From positions 97,430-161,429 of the forward strand of contig CAOJUB010000002.1 of the NCBI GenBank assembly GCA_948443805.1: a DNA stretch of 64,000 nt, read 5' to 3'. Within the stretch, counting starts at the first letter, position 1, and the number at the start of each line of letters is the position of its first letter. This document shows positions 1 through 9,660 of the stretch, piece after piece. The notes beneath the pieces were generated by a model, which was given only the letters and a program-made list of their open reading frames with translations, had not been told where the DNA came from and made no database searches. A program made the position numbers and the translations under genes. Source of the DNA: an uncultured Clostridia bacterium (GTDB taxonomy: Bacteria > Bacillota > Clostridia > Oscillospirales > UBA644).

Positions 1-354
1 CATCGAACAGCTTTCCGTCCCCGGAATAATTTCTCCGCTCTGCGGATCACGGCAGGCAAGATATAAAGTGGCGCCGAGCATTTCTTCCCGCGAAGCCGCA
101 ATAATCGCATTGGCCTCCGCATGTACCGAACGGCACAGTTCATACCGCTGGCCGTTGGGGATATTCATTTTCTGCCGGAAACAATCGCCCAGATCGCAGC
201 AGTTTTTTCGTCCCCGCGGCGCGCCGACGTAACCGGTGCTGACAATGGTGTCGTTCTTGACAATCACCGCGCCGAAAAGCCGCCGGAGACAAGTCCCCCG
301 TTCGGCAACGGTAAACGCGATATCCAGATAATAATTCGCTTTGTCGATTCTCAT
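1..354 (-). CDS. dCMP deaminase / ComE operon protein 2-like (3' part, runs off window start)
   Basis: Reverse-strand translation MRIDKANYYLDIAFTVAERGTCLRRLFGAVIVKNDTIVSTGYVGAPRG...CRSVHAEANAIIAASREEMLGATLYLACRDPQSGEII; HAE zinc motif of cytidine/deoxycytidylate deaminases. Confidence 0.85.
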   Translation of the reverse strand, partial: MRIDKANYYLDIAFTVAERGTCLRRLFGAVIVKNDTIVSTGYVGAPRGRKNCCDLGDCFRQKMNIPNGQRYELCRSVHAEANAIIAASREEMLGATLYLACRDPQSGEIIPGTESCSM

Positions 355-428
355 AGTACCTCCATTCCGCCGCTTTTAAACGGCATCCTCTTGCAATATA
401 AAAAACCAACGGTTTTTCAAACCTTTTT

Positions 429-1022
429 CTACACGTCCTGCTGTTTTCCCTTTCCTCCGAACGCCGTAAGCCGGTCGCCGAAGAAAAGAACGGCAAGAGA
501 AAACAGACCGAGAAGAGGGACAGTAACATACGATAAAGAAAACGACAGTTTGGCAAAAAAGTGCACAACGCAGAAAACAGAGCCGGCAAACAGAAGAATG
601 GCCGACAGAAAGAAAACAACGCTTTCCAGCACTTTTCCATCGTAATCGCTTTCCTCCTTGAGAACCAGCGCAAGAAAAACGCAGAACAGGCAGTTCGCCA
701 TGGTAAAGAATGCCGCGCCGCTGGAATACACCTTTTCAACAAACCCGAAAAACACTTTAAAAATTAAAATATCATCCAAACTCATATTCGGCAGAAGAAA
801 ATGAATCTGCCCGATAAACAGAAGAAAATGAACGGCAAGAAGCCCGCCCGCAAGATAGGAACACAGCTTCATCCGGCCGCCGGCCGGTTTAGCTTTTTCC
901 ATGCCGAACCACAAAAGCAGATATCCCACGAAATCCGGGATAATCTCAAAAGCCTGTCCGGACTCCAGCGGCATGGAATAAGAAAATGTGAGGAATAAAA
1001 GCCCTACAAACAAAAACGGCAT
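429..1022 (-). CDS. predicted polytopic membrane protein, unknown function
   Basis: 197 aa ORF with several hydrophobic segments; collinear with neighbours. Confidence 0.6.
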   Translation of the reverse strand: MPFLFVGLLFLTFSYSMPLESGQAFEIIPDFVGYLLLWFGMEKAKPAGGRMKLCSYLAGGLLAVHFLLFIGQIHFLLPNMSLDDILIFKVFFGFVEKVYSSGAAFFTMANCLFCVFLALVLKEESDYDGKVLESVVFFLSAILLFAGSVFCVVHFFAKLSFSLSYVTVPLLGLFSLAVLFFGDRLTAFGGKGKQQDV

Positions 1023-1058
1023 AAAAACTTTCCTTTCTCCGAATAGAATACTTTTTTC

Positions 1059-2078
1059 TTATAATAAAAACGAAAGAATCACATCACCCGGCAGAACCGA
1101 TTCCGATTCCCGGACCGAAAATTCAACGCCGTAACGCTCCTGAAGCAAAATCAGGTTTTTCCGTTTCTGGCCGGTTGCCTTCGACCTTTCCCCGGGAGCA
1201 ACGAGAATCTCCGCCTGTTTCCTTCCCGAAAGAAGCCTGTTTTCCAGCAGGCGGCAAATCTGCCGGAAATACAGAACCTGTTCGGTAAGTTCACCGAAAG
1301 CCGGATGAAACGGCCCGGCAAGCACGCCGTGGTTCTGAACCAGATCGGAAGAATGAAGGCCGACGCGCAGAATTTTTATACGGTTCGCCCGAAAAAGCGT
1401 GCACAAATCTGCTGAAATTTCAACAGCTTCCTCTACCGTAAGCGGAGAAAAATCTCCCCGGAGATAAGCTTTGGCAAGCGGCGTATCGCGAAGGACCACA
1501 CAGGGATAAATCCGAACGCCGTCAGGGTGCAGCAAAACCGTCTGTTCCGCCGTTTTCCGGATTGTTTCTCCGGTATCGCCCGGAAGCCCCGGCATCAGCT
1601 GCAAAATCAGTTCAAAAGGAAACGACTTCAGGCATTCGACCGCCCGGAACGTATCGGCGGCGGTATGCCCTCTTTCCGAAAGGGAGAGAACGCCGTCGTC
1701 CAGGCTCTGTACGCCCAGTTCCACTGCAGTAACGCCGTAAGACAGCAGGAGATGAAGAATTTCTTCGTTTATGTAATCCGGCCGGGTTGAAAGCCGAATC
1801 CCCGTAATCTGCGGGAATTCCTCCCTGATCCGTTTGGCCGCCGACAGGTAGTGAATCATTTCCGGTTTGGGAATCCCGGTAAAACTGCCGCCAAAAAAAG
1901 CGATATCCACCTCCGAAAACCGGGAAGAAAGGTTTTCTGCGGCAGCTTTTAAAAAACCGTACAGATCAGAAGGCGGCTGCGAGGCGCCCGAGATCCGTTT
2001 CTGATTGCAGAAAACACAATGGTTCGGGCAGGCAAAATGCGGAACAAAAATAGGAATGGAAGCGTGTTTTTGTTTCAT
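1059..2078 (-). CDS. radical SAM protein (Elp3-like/oxygen-independent family), commonly next to rnc in Clostridia
   Basis: CPNHCVFCNQKRISG radical SAM CxxxCxxC motif; position beside rnc. Confidence 0.85.
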   Translation of the reverse strand: MKQKHASIPIFVPHFACPNHCVFCNQKRISGASQPPSDLYGFLKAAAENLSSRFSEVDIAFFGGSFTGIPKPEMIHYLSAAKRIREEFPQITGIRLSTRPDYINEEILHLLLSYGVTAVELGVQSLDDGVLSLSERGHTAADTFRAVECLKSFPFELILQLMPGLPGDTGETIRKTAEQTVLLHPDGVRIYPCVVLRDTPLAKAYLRGDFSPLTVEEAVEISADLCTLFRANRIKILRVGLHSSDLVQNHGVLAGPFHPAFGELTEQVLYFRQICRLLENRLLSGRKQAEILVAPGERSKATGQKRKNLILLQERYGVEFSVRESESVLPGDVILSFLL

Positions 2079-2091
2079 ACCTTCAGTCGCG

Positions 2092-2793
2092 CTACGCGAT
2101 CCCCATCAAAGAAAGCGCCTGTTTGGCCGCCATTTGCTCGGCATTTTTTTTGGAAGACCCCTCGCCTTTTCCGATACTGTTGGAATTCAGATAAACCTCG
2201 CAGGTAAAAACCCGCTCATGCGCCGGCCCCTGTTCAGAAATAATTTTATAATCCAATTTTTCCCCCCGGTTTTTCTGTACAACTTCCTGCAACAGGGTTT
2301 TATAATCTTTCTGCGCCGAAGTATCCTCCGCTTCCGCCCTTAAATAAGGTAGCGCAAAATCCCGTGCAGCAATAAAACCGGAATCAAGGTAAATGGCGCC
2401 GAGAACCGCCTCAAAAGCATCCGCAATGGTAGACGGCCGGTGTTTTCCCTCTTCTCTGTCGCCTTTTCCGAACAGCAGATATTCGCCGAGAGAAAGCTCC
2501 TCCGAATATTTACATAATGCGCTCTCGCAAACAACCTTTGCCTTTGCCCGGGTCAGATACCCTTCGTCTTTATCGGTCAGGCCATACAGAAATTCGGCAG
2601 AAATCAGCGACAAAACCGAATCGCCGAGGAATTCCAGCCGTTCATTGCTCGGGAAAGCGGTATGGTGCTCGTTCGTATACGAAGAATGGATCAAAGCATT
2701 CATCAGCAGATTTTTATTCTGAAAAGTATATTTTAATTTTTCTTCCAGCGGAGCCAATCCCCGCAGGTCTTTTTCATTTTCAAGACGGGACAC
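2092..2793 (-). CDS. rnc: ribonuclease III; probable GTG start at 2793 (MSRLENEKDLRG...) behind AAAGGAGG, not the longer ORF start
   Basis: NERLEFLGDSVLSLISAEFLY signature and C-terminal dsRBD GEGSSKKNAEQMAAKQAL. Confidence 0.93.
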   Translation of the reverse strand: MSRLENEKDLRGLAPLEEKLKYTFQNKNLLMNALIHSSYTNEHHTAFPSNERLEFLGDSVLSLISAEFLYGLTDKDEGYLTRAKAKVVCESALCKYSEELSLGEYLLFGKGDREEGKHRPSTIADAFEAVLGAIYLDSGFIAARDFALPYLRAEAEDTSAQKDYKTLLQEVVQKNRGEKLDYKIISEQGPAHERVFTCEVYLNSNSIGKGEGSSKKNAEQMAAKQALSLMGIA

Positions 2794-2809
2794 AGCAACC
2801 CGCCTCCTT

Positions 2810-3067
2810 TCACAAGAGATCCGGCCGGGCGTCCATTCTGGCCTCGATATAAGAAACAAGATCGCCGACTGTCTGAATCTTCGGAAAATCTTCATCGTCG
2901 ATCAGCACTTCAAATTCCTCTTCCGCAATCATGGAAAGCTCCATCAGATCCATTACATCTCCGCACAGATCATCGGAAAAACGGAGTTCCGGACGAACAT
3001 TATCGGCTTCAACCTCAAAAATTTCCGCTATGACTTCGCGTAATTTCTCAAAAACCATACTCTGCAC
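2810..3067 (-). CDS. acyl carrier protein-like protein lacking the phosphopantetheine serine
   Basis: 85 aa ACP-fold sequence between plsX and rnc; the canonical DSL(D/E) site reads D-V-M-D (GAT GTA ATG GAT). Confidence 0.85.
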   Translation of the reverse strand: MQSMVFEKLREVIAEIFEVEADNVRPELRFSDDLCGDVMDLMELSMIAEEEFEVLIDDEDFPKIQTVGDLVSYIEARMDARPDLL

Positions 3068-3104
3068 TCTTTCTTTTTATTTTGCCGCCGGCGCCGTCCG
3101 GGAT

Positions 3105-4094
3105 TCAGGCCTGCGCCGCCGCTTCCCGAATCTCTTCGCAGACATTGCCCTCGCAAACAAGTTTTGCCTGCCGGATAGCATTTTTCAGGGCTTTGGCATC
3201 GGAGCTTCCGTGCGCCTTGATTACCGGTTTTGTAAGACCGAGCATCACAGCGCCGCCGGTCTCGTTATAATCCAGGCGCTTTTTCAAAGCTTTCAGTTTT
3301 CCCTTCATGGTCAGCGCGGCAAGTTTCGTCATTATACTGCCCATGAAAAGTCCTTTTATAAGACCGATCATAAAAATTCCTGCGCCTTCACAGGTTTTCA
3401 AAATAATATTCCCGGTAAATCCATCGCTGACAATCACATCGCATTCCCCAAGCATAACGCCGCGGCCTTCAACGTTTCCGACAAAACGAATCCGTTTGTT
3501 TTCTTTCAGCAGTGCATATACCTCGCGGTAAAAAGGCGTGCCTTTGGTTTCTTCCGCGCCGATATTCGCAAGGCCGACACGGGGATTTTCCACCTGCATA
3601 ACCCGTTTCATATAGACCGAACCCATTACGGCGAACTGATCGAGGAATTCCGGCCGGCACTCCGCGTTTGCGCCGCAGTCAATAATCAAAATTTTTCCGG
3701 TCTTTGTCGGAAGCACGGGAGCCAGCGCCGGCCGTTTGATCCCGGGAAGACGTTTGACAATCATCGTTGCGCCGGCCAACAGAGCGCCGGTATTTCCCGG
3801 CGAAACCAAAGCGTCGCCACCGCCGTCTTTCAGCAAACGCAGCGCTACCGCCATGGACGAATCTTTTTTCTCCCGCAGAACACTTGTCGGTTCGTCGCAC
3901 ATTTCCATATACGCCGGCGCATGAACCACCGTAATCCGGGGAGCCTGCGCAGCGCCTTCCAGCGCGGGACTGATTTTCGCTTCATCCCCGACAACAACCA
4001 AATCAACGTCCAGTTCTTCCACTGCGGCCAAACAGCCTTTTATCAATTCTTCCGGCGGACGGTCCGCCCCCATAACGTCTACGATGATCTTCAT
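3105..4094 (-). CDS. plsX: phosphate acyltransferase PlsX
   Basis: MKIIVDVMGADRPPEELIKG start, SPGNTGALLAGA, DGFTGNIILKTCEG motifs. Confidence 0.95.
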   Translation of the reverse strand: MKIIVDVMGADRPPEELIKGCLAAVEELDVDLVVVGDEAKISPALEGAAQAPRITVVHAPAYMEMCDEPTSVLREKKDSSMAVALRLLKDGGGDALVSPGNTGALLAGATMIVKRLPGIKRPALAPVLPTKTGKILIIDCGANAECRPEFLDQFAVMGSVYMKRVMQVENPRVGLANIGAEETKGTPFYREVYALLKENKRIRFVGNVEGRGVMLGECDVIVSDGFTGNIILKTCEGAGIFMIGLIKGLFMGSIMTKLAALTMKGKLKALKKRLDYNETGGAVMLGLTKPVIKAHGSSDAKALKNAIRQAKLVCEGNVCEEIREAAAQA

Positions 4095-4114
4095 ATGTTG
4101 TATCCTTTCTATGT

Positions 4115-5416
4115 TTACCGAAGCTGTTCCCGGATTGACTGAACAATTTCCAGAGCCCGGTTCGACAGGGCTTCCTTCCGGTCTTTTTTCTTTACCTTTT
4201 CCTCCAGCGGTGCAAAAAGGCCGAAATTCACATTCATCGGCTGAAAATTTTCCACTGCGGGATTGCTGATATATTCCGCCAGAGCGCCAATTGCCGTCCG
4301 GCTGTCGAACAAAACCGGCTCCAACAGCGGATTGGCGTTCAGGCCGGCGACCAGCCCCGAAGCCGCCGACTCAAGATACCCTTCTACGCCGGTCATCTGT
4401 CCGGCAAAAAACAAACCGGCCTTCGAACGAACCTGGAATGTACGATCCAAGACTTTCGGAGAATTGATATAAGTATTCCGGTGCATCACGCCGTACCGGA
4501 CAAATTCAGCCTGTTCCAGCCCGGGAATCATAGAAAAGACCCGTTTTTGTTCCCCGAAGGTTAAATGCGTCTGAAACCCGACGATATTATACAGCGAAGC
4601 CGCCGCGTTATCTTTTCGCAGCTGCACAACCGCCATATAGCTTTCCCCGGTTTCCGGATTTTTCAGACCCACCGGTTTCAGCGGCCCGAAAAGAAGCGTC
4701 TCCCGCCCCCGGCGCGCCATTACTTCAACCGGCATGCAGCCCTCGAACACCTTTTCATTCTCAAACCCCTTCAGTTTGGCGGTCTCCGCCGTAACAAGAG
4801 CCTGATAAAAAGCTTCATACTGTGTCTCATTCATCGGGCAGTTAATATAATCGGGCGTGCCCTTATCATAACGGGAAGCAAAAAAAGCTTTCGACAAATC
4901 AATGCTTTCGGCTGTAACAATTGGCGCGGCGGCGTCAAAAAACCACAGGGAATCCCGGCCGAAAAAACCGCGTATCGTCTCCGCCAAAGGTTCGGACGTC
5001 AGCGGCCCCGTTGCAATCACCGCAGGGCAATCAAAATCAAGCGAAGTCACTTCTTTGTTCACCAGCGTAATATTCGGATGCGAAACGATCCGATCGGTCA
5101 CCGCCTGTGAAAAGGCCGCCCGGTCCACCGCAAGCGCTCCGCCCGCCGGCACGCGGTTTTCATCGGCACAGCGCATAATCAGTGAATCCAACAACCGCAT
5201 TTCTTCTTTCAGCAGCCCAACGGCGTTTTTGAGCCCTTCCGCCCGGAAAGAATTGGAACAAACCAGCTCACAGAGTGATTCGGCATGATGCGCGGGACTT
5301 TTCTTTTCCGGCTTCATTTCATATAAATCCACCGTGCAGCCGCGCTGTGCAAGCTGCCAAGCCGCTTCACAGCCGGCAAGCCCGCCCCCGACGACAACAA
5401 CTCTGTCTGCCTTCAT
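4115..5416 (-). CDS. trmFO: methylenetetrahydrofolate--tRNA-(uracil-5-)-methyltransferase TrmFO
   Basis: [57 protein letters not shown]. Confidence 0.96.
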   Translation of the reverse strand: MKADRVVVVGGGLAGCEAAWQLAQRGCTVDLYEMKPEKKSPAHHAESLCELVCSNSFRAEGLKNAVGLLKEEMRLLDSLIMRCADENRVPAGGALAVDRAAFSQAVTDRIVSHPNITLVNKEVTSLDFDCPAVIATGPLTSEPLAETIRGFFGRDSLWFFDAAAPIVTAESIDLSKAFFASRYDKGTPDYINCPMNETQYEAFYQALVTAETAKLKGFENEKVFEGCMPVEVMARRGRETLLFGPLKPVGLKNPETGESYMAVVQLRKDNAAASLYNIVGFQTHLTFGEQKRVFSMIPGLEQAEFVRYGVMHRNTYINSPKVLDRTFQVRSKAGLFFAGQMTGVEGYLESAASGLVAGLNANPLLEPVLFDSRTAIGALAEYISNPAVENFQPMNVNFGLFAPLEEKVKKKDRKEALSNRALEIVQSIREQLR

Positions 5417-5429
5417 AGCCTAACTCCTT

Positions 5430-7703
5430 TTATGCGTTTTCTTCTGCCTTTGCCGCTTTCGGCGCCTTCTGTTCGTAACCGCAGCCTTCATGCTGGCAAA
5501 CCAGCTTGCTTCCATGCCGGAAAAGCGTGGAGGAGCAGTTCGGACAAAGATCGGCGACCGGCGTATCCCAGGTCATATAATTACAGCCCTTATAATCCTC
5601 GCAGACAAAATAAACCTTGCCTTTTTTGCTTTTTCTGACGATCATTTTTTTTCCGCATTTCGGGCATTTACCTTCCGATTCGGTCACGATCGACTTGGTA
5701 TTCTTACATTCCGGATAATTCGGGCAGGCAAGAAATCTGCCGTACCGGCTGACCTTATAAACCATCATTCGGCCGCACAGTTCGCAGGGAACGTCGCTGA
5801 CCTCGTCCTCGACTTTGATCTGCGCTTTTTCCAGTTTTTTATCGGCCGCCTTCAATTCTTCTTCAAACGGTCCGTAAAAAGAACTCAGAATATCCAGATA
5901 CGTCCGTTTTCCCGCCTCGACTTCATCCAGCTTTTCCTCGATTCCGGCCGTAAAGGAAATATCCACAATATCGTTGAAATTCTCCGTCATAATATCGGTT
6001 GTAATAAAACCAAGCTGCGTGGGAACCAGCTGTTTGGAATCTTTTTCCACATACTGCCGTTCCAGAATGGTGCTGATCGTCGGCGCATAGGTAGAAGGCC
6101 GGCCGATCCCGTTTTCCTCCAGCGCCCGGATCAGAGAAGCCTCGGTATATCTTGTCGGAGGTTGGGTAAATTTCTGTTCCGTCTTCACATCTTTCAGAAC
6201 AAGCGCCTGCCCTTCCTCCAATACCGGAAGTTTCGCATTTTCCTCATCGTTTTCATCCGAATAATTATAAACGGCGGTAAAGCCTTTGAATTTGGGGGTG
6301 GAACCGCTGGCGCGGAAACGGTATTCCCCGGCGGAAATTTCCACCGAAACCGTATCGTATACAGCAGAAGCCATCCGGCTTGCCAGAAAACGGGACCAGA
6401 TCATCTTATAGAGCCGGTACTGATCGTTTGTCAGGCTGGCTTTGATACTGTCGGGCGTCAAGTTGATATCGGTCGGACGGATTGCTTCATGCGCATCCTG
6501 AGACGATGCTTTGGTTTTAAAAACATGCGGTTTGGCCGGCGAATATTCCGAACCATAGGTCTGCGTAATATACTCTTTTGCGGCAGCGGCGGCTTCGTCC
6601 GAAATACGAAGCGAGTCGGTTCGCATATAGGTAATCAGACCGACCAGCCCGATGCCTTTGATATCAACACCTTCATAAAGACTCTGTGCAACGCTCATGG
6701 TAACCTGCGGACGCATATTCAGCCCAGATGAAGCATCTTGTTGCAGGGAAGAGGTGGTAAACGGAGGCTTCGGATTTTTCAGCCGCTGCTGTTTTTTTAC
6801 GGAACAGACCTGGCACGGCGCCTTTTTCACCGCTTCGGCCACCGCTTTTGTCTGTTCCTCATTTTCCAGGACGATCTTTTTTTTGTCTGTGCCGGTAAAC
6901 CGGGCGGAAAACTCTTTTTTCTTCTCCGAAAATAAGCCGTCAAGCACCCAATATTCTACCGGCTGAAAAGCCTGAATATCGCGTTCTTTTTCAACAACCA
7001 GCCTTGTGGCGACCGACTGAACCCGTCCCGCCGAAAGCCCTTTTTTGACTTTCCGCCACAAAAGAGGGCTGAGTTTATAGCCGACAATCCGATCCAAAAC
7101 CCGGCGCGTCTGCTGCGCATTAAACAAATTCTCGTTGATCTGCCGGGGATGATCCACCCCGTGCACCACCGCTTTTTTTGTGATTTCGTTAAACGTTACG
7201 CGAATCGGCGCTTTCGGATCCAGTCCCAGAAGCCCCGCAAGATGCCAGGCGATCGCCTCTCCCTCACGGTCCGGGTCGGTTGCGAGATAAATATGATCGC
7301 TTTTTGCCGCCGCATTTGCCAGTTCCTTCAATATCGCCTGTTTTCCGTCTTTCCGGGAAACAATATATTCGGGAACAAAATCGTGTTCCACATCAACGCC
7401 CAAACGGGAAGCCGGAAGATCCCGGATATGCCCTTTGGAAGACAGAACCTCAAACGATGAACCCAGATATTTCTTGATGGTCTTTGCCTTGGCTGGCGAT
7501 TCGACAATCAAGAGATTTCCAATTCGTTCCGCTGTTTTCTTTGTTTTCGCCGCAGCCTTTGACGTTGTTTTCTTCACCGTTGTTTTTTTTGCAGCCGTTT
7601 TTTTTGCAGGAGATTTCTTTGCTGCGGATTTTTTTGCCGCAGTTCCTTTTTTTCCGGCCGAAACCGTTTCTTTTTTTTCCGTTTCGCTTTTTACCGTTGC
7701 CAT
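5430..7703 (-). CDS. topA: DNA topoisomerase I with Lys/Ala-rich N-terminal extension and three C-terminal zinc ribbons
   Basis: Likely start ATG at 7703 (MATVKSETEKKE...); LLIVESPAKAKTIKKYLG, TYMRTDSLRIS, CELCGRMM/CPKCGKKM/CPNCSSTL zinc ribbons. Confidence 0.95.
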   Translation of the reverse strand: MATVKSETEKKETVSAGKKGTAAKKSAAKKSPAKKTAAKKTTVKKTTSKAAAKTKKTAERIGNLLIVESPAKAKTIKKYLGSSFEVLSSKGHIRDLPASRLGVDVEHDFVPEYIVSRKDGKQAILKELANAAAKSDHIYLATDPDREGEAIAWHLAGLLGLDPKAPIRVTFNEITKKAVVHGVDHPRQINENLFNAQQTRRVLDRIVGYKLSPLLWRKVKKGLSAGRVQSVATRLVVEKERDIQAFQPVEYWVLDGLFSEKKKEFSARFTGTDKKKIVLENEEQTKAVAEAVKKAPCQVCSVKKQQRLKNPKPPFTTSSLQQDASSGLNMRPQVTMSVAQSLYEGVDIKGIGLVGLITYMRTDSLRISDEAAAAAKEYITQTYGSEYSPAKPHVFKTKASSQDAHEAIRPTDINLTPDSIKASLTNDQYRLYKMIWSRFLASRMASAVYDTVSVEISAGEYRFRASGSTPKFKGFTAVYNYSDENDEENAKLPVLEEGQALVLKDVKTEQKFTQPPTRYTEASLIRALEENGIGRPSTYAPTISTILERQYVEKDSKQLVPTQLGFITTDIMTENFNDIVDISFTAGIEEKLDEVEAGKRTYLDILSSFYGPFEEELKAADKKLEKAQIKVEDEVSDVPCELCGRMMVYKVSRYGRFLACPNYPECKNTKSIVTESEGKCPKCGKKMIVRKSKKGKVYFVCEDYKGCNYMTWDTPVADLCPNCSSTLFRHGSKLVCQHEGCGYEQKAPKAAKAEENA

Positions 7704-7750
7704 ACGCAGTAAACATTCCTTTCTTCTTGTCTGCCGGGATGTTCTATTTC

Positions 7751-8914
7751 TTAATCTGAATGATCGTTTTTTATCTGATAATAACCGCCGTAGACGCTTT
7801 CGAGAACCTCCGCCGTTTCCAGCGAACGAAGTAGAGACAAAACCTCCCCGAAAGGTCTGCCGCTTTTCATACACAGCTCGTCGACCGAAAGAGGTTCCGA
7901 ACCGAAAAACGAACAAAACGCCCGCTCCGGTTCCGAAAGCGTTTCCCAATGAGCTTCTTTTTCTTTCGCCGCCTTTTTCTTTTTTTCCTCAGCCTGCTGT
8001 TTTTTCACCGTTTCCAGCGGGGTCAGCTTCTGCTGAAAAACCGAACCAAGCGATGACAGAACGCTCCGCGCGTCGGTACAGATCATCGCGCCCTCGCTGA
8101 GCAGCAGATTGGTTCCCTTGCTGTACGGGCTATCAGGCGAACCGGGAACGGCAAAAACCTGTTTATTCTGCTCGATTGCATGATTAACCGTCAAAAAAGC
8201 GCCGCTTCTTTCACCGGCCTCCACCACAACAACCGCCTGAGAAAGCGCGCTGATAATACGGTTACGCGCTTCGAAATGCGTTTTCCTTGCCTTCGTTTTC
8301 GGCAGATATTCCGAAATCAGCGCCCCATACCGTTCCGTATAAGCATACAATTCCCGGCAGGACTCCGCATATAAAACATCCACCCCGCAGGGAAGAACCG
8401 CAATACTCGGTTTTCCCGCCAGATGCGCGCCCTTATGCGCATACTGATCGATACCATCGGCGATACCGCTGACGACAACCCCGCCGCAGAGCGCCGTTTG
8501 GTAAGCAAATTTGGCGGCAAACTGCCGGCCGTGTTCCGAACACTTTCTGCTGCCAACGACCGCAATCGACGGCAAGGAGGGATCCGGCAGGCGACCCTTT
8601 ACAAAAAGAACCAGCGGCGGCCGGTAAATCTCACGCAGAAGCGGCGGATAGGCCGGATGATAATAATGCACGACCGAAATCCCCTGCTCTTCACAATATC
8701 GAAGCGTTTTTCCGGCCGGTTCCAAATCCTTGCAGGAAAAAGCCGCGCGTTCCGCCGGCGTAAAAAATTCACGGGGATAATCCAACGGAGAAGCCCGGAA
8801 AATCTCCTCGAACGAAGAAAAATACCGCATTGCTTTATAGGTCCGGGAAGAACACTGTCCGGCAGTGTGCAAAACCCAAAGGGCATAAAGGGTTTCTCTG
8901 TCTATCATGCTCAT
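7751..8914 (-). CDS. dprA: DNA processing protein DprA/Smf
   Basis: IAVVGSRKCSEHGRQFA, GGVVVSGIADGIDQYAHKGAL-type Rossmann motif; upstream of topA as in many Firmicutes. Confidence 0.94.
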   Translation of the reverse strand: MSMIDRETLYALWVLHTAGQCSSRTYKAMRYFSSFEEIFRASPLDYPREFFTPAERAAFSCKDLEPAGKTLRYCEEQGISVVHYYHPAYPPLLREIYRPPLVLFVKGRLPDPSLPSIAVVGSRKCSEHGRQFAAKFAYQTALCGGVVVSGIADGIDQYAHKGAHLAGKPSIAVLPCGVDVLYAESCRELYAYTERYGALISEYLPKTKARKTHFEARNRIISALSQAVVVVEAGERSGAFLTVNHAIEQNKQVFAVPGSPDSPYSKGTNLLLSEGAMICTDARSVLSSLGSVFQQKLTPLETVKKQQAEEKKKKAAKEKEAHWETLSEPERAFCSFFGSEPLSVDELCMKSGRPFGEVLSLLRSLETAEVLESVYGGYYQIKNDHSD

Positions 8915-9660
8915 AACCGCCGTCCCGTATACATAAGGATAGAAGCGGCGACCGCCGCGTTGAGCGACTCTGCGTTTTCAGAAATCGGGATCAGAATTTT
9001 TTTTTCACAGAGAGCGGATATCTCCCGGGAGACGCCCTGCCCCTCATTACCGATAACCACCGCGAAAGAACCGGAAAAGGATATTTGAGGCAGCGGTTCT
9101 GCAGTTCGGTCGGCCTCCGCGGAAAAAACCGACCATCCCGATGAATGCAGCGCCGGTATGAAAGAAGCAAGATCGCTTTTTTCCACATAACAGGAACAAA
9201 TCGTGCCTGCCGACGACCGAACGGCTTTTGATCCGTAGGGATTGACGCAGTCTGAACCGAAAATCACACCAAAGCCGAACGCCGAAGCCGAACGGATGAT
9301 TGTTCCGGCGTTGCCGGGATCCTGCAGCCGGTCGAGAAGAATCAGGCGGTCAGGCCGTTTTATTTCCGGTTTCCGGACAAAGGCCGCAATCTGCTGAACC
9401 GAATCGGTTCCGCAGATTTTTTCCATCACGGCAGAAGACACGACCGATACCGTTCCGCCGGCAGAAAGAACCGCTTCGGCAACCGCCCGGTCTTTCTCCC
9501 TGTCGGTGAGCAGCAAATCCGTGATAGCTTCCGGAGCGACATCCTTGACAAAAAGACGCCCTTCCAGCAAAAAATCTTCTTTGCATGAATTTTTTGCTCT
9601 CCGGCAAAAATCCTTGACCTTCGGATTACTCCGCGAAACAATCTCTATCATTGAATTCAT
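8911..9660 (-). CDS. TrmH/SpoU family RNA 2'-O-ribose methyltransferase
   Basis: LLDRLQDPGNAGTIIRSASAFG, VIGNEGQGVS, IPISENAESLNAAVAASILMY. Confidence 0.92.
   Translation of the reverse strand: MNSMIEIVSRSNPKVKDFCRRAKNSCKEDFLLEGRLFVKDVAPEAITDLLLTDREKDRAVAEAVLSAGGTVSVVSSAVMEKICGTDSVQQIAAFVRKPEIKRPDRLILLDRLQDPGNAGTIIRSASAFGFGVIFGSDCVNPYGSKAVRSSAGTICSCYVEKSDLASFIPALHSSGWSVFSAEADRTAEPLPQISFSGSFAVVIGNEGQGVSREISALCEKKILIPISENAESLNAAVAASILMYTGRRL

Noticed and set aside
2931-4142. 403 aa + strand ORF opposite plsX/acp
   Set aside because: Antisense shadow of the clearly coding minus-strand plsX; no RBS, no recognisable domain, Arg/Phe/His-rich composition typical of shadow frames in this genome.
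5490-6731. 413 aa + strand ORF opposite topA
   Set aside because: Antisense shadow of topA; composition and lack of motifs match other shadow ORFs.
7550-7700. Possible DNA tandem repeat/CRISPR-like array in the topA 5' region
   Set aside because: The repeats are at protein level (AAKK units with differing codons), not a DNA repeat-spacer array.
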